Assembly (NCBI GenBank): GCA_000934455.1
Contig: KN895355.1
Span: 1-24,603 of the forward strand
Source: Apostichopus parvimensis
Taxonomy: Eukaryota > Echinodermata > Holothuroidea > Aspidochirotida > Stichopodidae
Direction: 5' to 3'
DNA: 24,603 nt
In this document: positions 18,237-24,603 of the stretch, piece after piece
How the letters are laid out: every line of letters begins with the position of its first letter
Position numbering within the stretch: position 1 is the stretch's first letter
Made by a program: the position numbers and the translations under genes
Notes under the pieces: model-generated
Databases searched by the model: none
Told to the model about the DNA's origin: nothing
What the model saw: only the letters and a program-made list of their open reading frames with translations

Positions 18237-18519
18237 AGATATAATATAGACTTGTTTCTCTGCATTAACATTCACCTTACCTTTAACCACACTTATGTAG
18301 ATGAAGTTTATAATTACTTAGTCCTTGCATTCAATATAATATAAGACTTGTATCTCTGCATTAACCATTTACCTCACCTGAACAACTACACTTATGTGGG
18401 TGAACTTTATAATTACTTAGTCCTTGCATTCAATATAATATAAGGCTTTTATCTCTGTATTTACCTCACCTTAACTACACTTATGTGGGTGAAGTTAATA
18501 ATAACTTAGTCCTTGTAGT
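18237..18519. repeat. About 97-bp tandem repeat, three copies
   Basis: ATAATATA..GACTTGT.TCTCTGCATTAAC, then ACTACACTTATGTGGGTGAA, then ATTACTTAGTCCTTGCATTC starts at 18241, 18336 and 18435. Copies differ by scattered substitutions and small deletions. It follows the exon-derived array but shares no obvious sequence with it. Confidence 0.9.
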
Positions 18520-18526
18520 CAAACCA

Positions 18527-18532
18527 AATAAA
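18527..18532 (+). other. Candidate polyadenylation signal for RADIL (distal)
   Basis: AATAAA just beyond the 97-bp repeats, followed within 30 bases by TTTGGGCAGCTGTTTGATCC. It would give a 3' UTR of about 1.4 kb containing both arrays. Confidence 0.35.
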
Positions 18533-18539
18533 TGTAAAT

Positions 18540-21500
18540 TTGGGCAGCTGTTTGATCCTTGATAAGAGGATCACAAGATGAAGATGAATATTGTGTAGTG
18601 GTCAGAATCTATCATATTGATTTACTTGGTATGTCATTGACAGGGAATCCCCTTCCTCAAGTCACTCTTTAATATATAATGAGTAATATCCTACAATTTC
18701 CTGTGAGAAACAATGATTGGAACAAAAGGCCAGAGGGAAGTAAAATGTTACTATAGCCTACCTAGAAAAGCAAGCAATGTGGAAAGTAGGTCCGGTAAAG
18801 CCTGCATACCAGATCAGTGCAAGATTGTGGGTCACCCTGTTTTTTTTTTAAAGGCTGGATTGAAACCATTTCCAGGCATGATTTGGGTTGTGGCCCAACT
18901 ATTGAGAACCCTTGATTTAAACAACAAGAAACACTCCATCATTATTAGTATTTAACACAGCTTTAATTACCGGCATATGCAACCTAAGGGGTTAATTGTT
19001 TGTACATTGTATAAAAGGTCTGTAGTAACGAAAGTTTTAACCTGAATATCGCACGAAAAGAAAGAATTAAATTTCTTCTTTTTCTATTAATACAAAGTGT
19101 AAGCTCTGCATGATGTAGTATCACCACACCTACCAATAATCACATAATTTAACCGCTTGCCATCTTGGCAAGGAAAGAATAATATACTAGAAGAAATATA
19201 TTTGAGGCTGAGAGTTTAGTGTATAATATATTTTAATATGCAATATAAAGATGTAATGTAATGCATCACATTTTTACAAGGAGCTAATAATTATTTGTAA
19301 TTAAAAATGTCCCTTCTTCATATATGTGAAATACCTTATATGTTGGATACCGATGAAAACAAAAGAAAGAAAAGAGAAAATGAAAATATAGCGTTTGTTT
19401 TTTATTGTCTTTATTTGGAACTAATATCTGGATGTTTGAAAGACAAAAGGAAGTAAATAGGATGATTAAAGTCCAATCAATGAAGCCCGGGCTTTTTATT
19501 CCATCAAACATCACCTAAATTTGTTAATATTCCTCCTGCCAATGTAAAATTGACAGAAAGGTGAATTTCTAATAAAAGAGTTTGTATATTACTTCCAAAC
19601 TTTGTAACATGTTTTGCCGATTTGGTACCTTTCAGAAATTAAAAAAAAAAATGATTTGAATAATTGTAAAAAATGTTGGTGGCAGTCACAAAGTTAACAG
19701 TTTCATATGCACAGAGGACTGAGCTTTAGCGACCAGGTTGTATTACACCATATAACGACTTCAATGGACAACATCTATTCTCAAGATGTTACAGTAACAT
19801 ACATTTGATGCATAATTGTTACACAAATAGTATACAAAACATTAAATTTATCAAAAGCAAGCTTTTGTTGGAAACACTAAGCTATTAAACATGTACGATG
19901 GATATCATTTTAAAACTGATTAACTTCTTGTGGATTACATCACTTTAAACATATCTGAACACTTTTAAGAGCAATAAAACCTTCATTTTGCAGTTGGAGT
20001 ACATTGCATAGCAACCAAGACATATCCAAGAAGTTATGCATTCTACTAACACTGTTAAGTAGAAGCATTAATAGGAATAATAAACAATGGTACTGTTATA
20101 TTATTTCCAAACTTTGTAATGTCTCGTGTAAAGTTGTACCTCTCAAAAAGTGGACAGGGTCGGCTCCTTTTAAAACTTCAGCGAGATTCACAAGAGTCGG
20201 AAGCTGATATGTGCAGCAAAGGGATTCAAGTCTTTCTTCGATTTTGATTTTGAGAAAACAAAAGCGCCTGGTTATAAAACAGGCCAGATCACAAAATAGA
20301 AACTTCTAAAAAACACGTCTAAATCCCAAGATATTGCAGTAATAAATCTGATAAATAAGAAGTATACAAGTGGTGTATAGGGAAAAGATATGCTAATATG
20401 TATATATATCATTGTAAAAAAGGACTAACATCTTGTAATCTACAACTTTGTGGTAAAATAGATCAACACTATTAACATATTTTGAAAGAAAAATAAAAAC
20501 ATTTATTTGAAAGGTTAGAAGGACATTGTATTTCAACCAAGTGGTATCATAGATATTGTTCATTATATTCACGCTGGAAGCAAAAGCTTACAAGGAAAAA
20601 CAAAATTTTTATATAAAAAAACTAAAGCTGTTTCGGTATTCCATCCCATCAATTATAACTGATAACAGGTAAGTTATAAATATGATTCATACATCAAGAA
20701 AATATTTTCACAAAGTATTCAAGGGACATCACATTTTGAAAAGCCCATTGCCTTTCGTTCATAGTTTTGTGTTCTGTTTGTACAATGACACTTTAATACA
20801 GTAACTGTTGGTATCCTAAGGGTGTTTCTATCACATTGAAAGTATTTATGACTGTAAAACTGAAAATGACATGATCACCACAAAAGGTCATGATAAAATG
20901 TCCGGATAAAACGAGACCCTGTTCGGCTTCAACACAGCTGATAGTTGCTTCTACTTTCTGCTGCATATTTATACAAATATTGACTTGTGAGAAAAATATC
21001 GGCTGCTTTAAAAGAGCATGAAATTCGGTGGTGACTGCACGTTGTTCAGCTCAGACAATAGCACACACAGCAAGTAAAACAACAACAGTTATTTATATCC
21101 AATGTGCTATCATACAAACAAACAAAAAGAGAAAAACAAGCCCACTGCCTGCAGGCTTAATAGATTTCTACTTGCTCAATGAATTATATTCAATTCTTTG
21201 AATTGTAAGTTTTAAATCTATAAAGCAGAAAATTGCAAGTACAGTATTAGTAACATACATTGTTTCATCCTATTTGAGATGCAAATTCAAAGTGAAGTTT
21301 ATACCCTGCAACAACTGAAGCAAAGAAGTGGTGAGGACTACAAAATAAAACAATGGGATAAAACCAGCAGAGCTGTCAACTAGTACATTTTGCCCGTATT
21401 TTTCACTGAAACCATCGTAAATACTGATCATGATTTCCTCCCCCCCCCCCAAAAAAAAATATGGGGTTCCTAAGACCCACAATTATAGTGATAGATGCTT

Positions 21501-23150
21501 TTTACAAAAACAGTTGCAACAATAGACTAATCCCAATCTGACCTTATCCGACCTTAGAGTCCCCTAAATAACTATCCTGTTTGATTGATTTGATTTTCTT
21601 CAACACTATTATACCAACTGACGAGCGTAGTTTGTACATTAAAGCCGTAATAGAATTGTTTGCAAGTTTCAGCTGTTTGCTTGTCCACACAATGGCAAGC
21701 ATGCATACTGGTTTGTATGAAAAATAATGACTTTAAAAAATACTGCAAAATGCTTCTTAAAGTTGACAGCTCTGTACTACTTTAGCTATACATGGACATT
21801 TCTAAAGGTTTGACTTTCTCAACTGCCATTAATCTAAAGGGCATTACATTACACATTTATTAAATTGTAAGAATTATTAAATTGAGATTTTTTCCCCTAG
21901 TTTTTAGTACTTTATTCTTCTGTTTACAAAATGCATAAAAGGAGAAACTCCTAAAAATAGTAGGAATGACAACTCTGGGACTCCCAAAGCCATTGATGTT
22001 CAACGCAACAAAAATATAGTGTGAAATCATTGAAATCATGCGACTGTATAAAAGTAATTTGGAACCTGGATATTCCAAGTTTTGGCTAATTAATATTCAT
22101 GAATTAGAGATATGAGACTTGTCTAGAGCTGATATATGACATTCAGATTTTTGTGATTATTGGTCATTATTGGTCAAAAACATACATGTAGATTATATTT
22201 TAAAATAGTTTACTTGCAGAATAGGACACCAAGATGTGCGATTCTATTCAGCTTTATTGCTGCCATAGCCAAATGACACCAATACGTATATCTGATGGGA
22301 CACGATCGCCTCTGTTGTGGAAACCACCAAAAAGTTAGGAAAACCCCCCAAAAACAAGGAGTTTCACGATACTGAAAAGTTTCATGATATCCTATAATTC
22401 ACTGTTAAAATACAGACTAGTGTATGGAGACAGGTCAACACCCAGTAGTCTATGATCACCTCTTTCATAATATTCAATTTATAAGGGGTTTTCCCTCTTA
22501 GATAATTTCTGTAGCCTATATCTGAACCACATTCTTTGTCATTTTATGGCTCAGATGCCCAGGGATGCTGTAGTTAATCAATAATCTTATCAATAATGTA
22601 GATAATCTCTACGCGTAACTTTCAACACATTGCACTGACTGTCATGTCCATTACTGTTAACGTACTGTAAATATAAAACTCATATTAACTCATATTAACT
22701 GCACTGTAAACCTCCGGTCCCTAATCAAACGTAAATCTTGCATTGCAGGATTTGCAAGGCAGCTCTTCAAGTAGGTCCCAAATTTGTTTGGTCTATTTAG
22801 CCATACCAAAATGCGTGCAGCTTTTGTTTGCAATATACATACAATAAATCATAAAATGTAATTTTTCCTTTTTTTGGGGGGCGAAATTCTATACATCTAT
22901 TCAATTGATAATTTGAGTGGAGACTCTTTGCATACACTATTACAGTCTGTCACCTAAAGACATTTCTGAAAAAGCTAAGCAGTATATGCTTTAATTTCTA
23001 AATTCTTTGATGACATCTCATTTCTACTACCTGCAGCAAATTGGCAGATAATTAGAAAAGATTTCCAAACTTAACCACACACATAAGCAAAACAACAACA
23101 ACGAAAACGAAAACCAGAAAAAATAAGCAAATCCTGCAGCAGGTTATAAA
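18540..23150. other. Low-GC interval between convergent genes; probable MMD-like 3' UTR in its right part
   Basis: No convincing exon is seen on either strand over 4.6 kb. The segment next to the MMD-like stop is presumably its 3' UTR, read leftward. Possible minus-strand AATAAA signals are at 22253-22258, 19410-19415 and 19401-19406, among others. At 18830-18925 a minus-strand GGGTTCTCAATAGTTGGGCC resembles a hAT element end, but no partner end was found. C-run plus A-run at 21437-21460 is simple sequence. Confidence 0.6.
22253..22258 (-). other. Candidate polyadenylation signal for the MMD-like gene
   Basis: Minus-strand AATAAA (in AGCAATAAAGCTG), about 900 bp after the stop. A GT-rich stretch (TCTTGGTGTCC) follows some 30 bases later, as expected for a downstream element. 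Confidence 0.4.
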
Positions 23151-23384
23151 CTAACTTCTGCTTGCACATGTAGCGTTATGAATGATCTCACCCGTTTTGG
23201 TAAAGTTCAATGGTCCTATTAAGTATTCTTGTATTGCATACTGGTGTATGAAAGCACCTCCTACCACAAATAGATGCCATATGGCATGAGCGAACGGTAC
23301 GATCCCGTCACTCTTAAAGAAAAGCACTCCTAGAAGATAGACCAACCCTCCGAAGGCTAGCTCGTACGATCCATCCATCCCAGG
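23151..23384 (-). CDS. MMD/MMD2-like (PAQR10/11) last coding exon
   Basis: On the minus strand, TTCTTCTCTCAG precedes 23384, and the frame runs 77 codons to TAG at 23153-23151. It reads [20 protein letters not shown] (helix 6), [18 protein letters not shown] and a final hydrophobic helix. FFKSDG and the HxxxH in FAHAIWHLF (exon residues 33-37) are signatures of the MMD branch of the PAQR family. By analogy with adiponectin receptors, these His residues would bind zinc. Vertebrate MMD and MMD2 are Golgi-associated seven-helix proteins linked to Ras signalling. The tail after the last helix ([20 protein letters not shown]) is unlike the short vertebrate tail and holds an NFT sequon. MMD cannot be separated from MMD2 here. 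Confidence 0.9.
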   Translation of the reverse strand, partial: PGMDGSYELAFGGLVYLLGVLFFKSDGIVPFAHAIWHLFVVGGAFIHQYAIQEYLIGPLNFTKTGEIIHNATCASRS

Positions 23385-24429
23385 CTGAGAGAAGAGAAAG
23401 AATATTGTGGTACAGTATGAGTGTTTGGTAAAGTAGTACTCAACATGAAAAAAACTCATTTGAAGAAGGAAAGAAGGTCAGGTTTGCCTCTGGTGATCGA
23501 ATTTATGCAAAAAGACGAAAGCAAACCAGTCTTGAAAAGACATTACTTTCCTCTTATGTTTAGAGCTCTTTGGATTTCGGAGGAAGAGAACAACATTCCC
23601 TACTCTCGATATAATCCTCAATATCTTGAAAATATACTTCCAACAGACAGTTCAAATGTTTTGTTTTTTTTCTGAATTTTTGAGTGTTCGACTGGAAAGT
23701 GGTTATTAAATCTCAAGTCACTTCCTGTGTAACATTGTTTTGACACATTGTGAGACAGTGGGCTTTTGGGCAATTTAACACTATAAAAATATCTTATTAG
23801 TGGTTGGGTGTGTTTTATGACATAGGCTACTATTATTATCAACAATAGTCAAAATCCTACTAGATTTAACCATGTACTGTACTTGAGACATTATTCACCT
23901 CATGACATGATTATTCATGACTGGTAGTACCTGAGACCTTATAATTACAGTTTATTAGTAAAGCATATATTTATGTTTATTTTGACGAACAAAGCATGCA
24001 TTTCCTTCGCATATAACCTTGATAAACAAGAACATTTTCTATGCATAGAAGATGTGAAACCGAGTGTTTCTGATTTAAGTGGGCTGTATGTATGCGATTC
24101 AAGTGTTATGCGTTCTATTATTTATCTATATTGTACATGAAACTTAAAAACCTAAATTTTTATTGTATCACAAAGAATATAGCTAGCGATAAAATAGATA
24201 GATGGACCTTTGTTGGACTCAAGAGTTATGATGTTAACATGCCCTTTAGATGATAAAATTTTCAAACCCACTGTTTCCACCACTCTAATTTCAAATAATA
24301 TATGTACAGTAGGTCATTCTACATGACAGTAATATTAGTAATAAAAATTGTTCCCAAAAGTGTGCGAAAGCTTTCATCAGTACCAAATTCATGGTCTCAT
24401 CTACATTCTTGTATAGGCCTAGTACTTAC
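23385..24429 (-). other. Intron of the MMD-like gene
   Basis: 1045 bp, GTAAGT to CTCTCAG on the minus strand. A plus-strand open frame of 84 codons at 23421-23675 has no homology I recognise and is taken as chance. Confidence 0.75.
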
Positions 24430-24499
24430 TACTTCTAACACAGCTAGACTTGGGGCGACCGCAAGTATAAGATACAGAATAGTCTCCAGTCTTTTGTTT
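24430..24499 (-). CDS. MMD/MMD2-like (PAQR10/11) penultimate exon
   Basis: On the minus strand, TTCTTCTCCTCCAAATCAG precedes 24499, and GAAGTA|GTAAGT ends the exon at 24430 with a perfect donor. The 70 bases read one base plus NKRLETILYLILAVAPSLAV and LEV, a transmembrane helix matching the position of the helix before the D-G-x-x-E-L-A segment in MMD. It leaves at phase 0 and joins PGMDGSYEL of the next exon in frame. The intron between them is 1045 bp. The remaining exons lie right of the window. Confidence 0.8.
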
Positions 24500-24603
24500 C
24501 TGATTTGGAGGAGAAGAAATATTTTAACAATGGAGGATGTTGAAATTGAGTGATAAGACAATACATATTTAGAACACAAATACCAGTAAATAGTTCTTAA
24601 GAT

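Noticed and set aside
18713-18955. 80-codon plus-strand frame and a hAT-like end (GGGTTCTCAATAG on the minus strand)
   Set aside because: No matching second terminal repeat or 8-bp duplication was found, and the peptide is not recognisable. At most it is an old element fragment.
23421-23675. Plus-strand 84-codon frame in the MMD-like intron
   Set aside because: Somewhat protein-like, but no family recognised, antisense to an intron, and no splice or promoter support.
24302-24553. Plus-strand 83-codon frame over the MMD-like penultimate exon
   Set aside because: The minus strand here encodes a PAQR helix with good splice sites, so the plus frame is its shadow.

Overview
This is AT-rich, intron-containing animal DNA with no bacterial features. 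Its repeats (a tRNA-derived SINE with a 4-bp tail, small hAT-type elements, satellite arrays) and the gene content suggest a marine deuterostome invertebrate. An echinoderm such as a sea cucumber is my best guess, held with low to moderate confidence because it rests on recall of the repeat type and not on a search.

Two genes are supported and they converge. On the plus strand, ten exons between 5806 and 17165 encode the C-terminal 715 residues of a RADIL-like Rap/Ras effector: the later part of the DIL (dilute) domain, a long Ser/Lys-rich and acidic linker, and a C-terminal PDZ domain ending at a TGA at 17163-17165. All ten splice phases join into one open frame. The RA and FHA domains and the start must lie left of the window. 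On the minus strand, two exons (24499-24430 and 23384-23151) encode the end of an MMD/MMD2-like (PAQR10/PAQR11) seven-helix membrane protein. The 6 kb between the two stop codons holds 3' UTRs, tandem repeats and low-GC sequence. As I recall, RADIL and MMD2 are also neighbours at human 7p22.1, so this may be an ancient linked pair.

Layout: 1-5805 is mostly AT-rich intron or flank with one SINE, a diverged 153-bp repeat pair, an RFX-type X-box palindrome and one uncertain minus-strand exon. 5806-8370 holds a 38-bp microexon, a second SINE and a 473-bp hAT-type MITE with a perfect 8-bp target duplication. 8371-9205 holds two DIL exons. 9206-11369 is an intron filled by a 61-bp dimeric satellite and its decayed relatives. 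11370-13464 holds three exons, a 90-bp duplication of an exon end with its splice donor, and a 613-bp hAT-type element with another perfect 8-bp target duplication. 14014-17165 holds the linker and PDZ exons, with a third SINE in a PDZ intron.

The most unusual structure begins at the last coding exon. Sequence related to this 106-bp exon recurs about seven more times immediately downstream with a period of roughly 121-128 bp, decays, and ends in a nested 37-bp sub-repeat (17060-18090). Together with the duplicated donor at 11507-11686, the locus shows repeated tandem amplification at exon ends.
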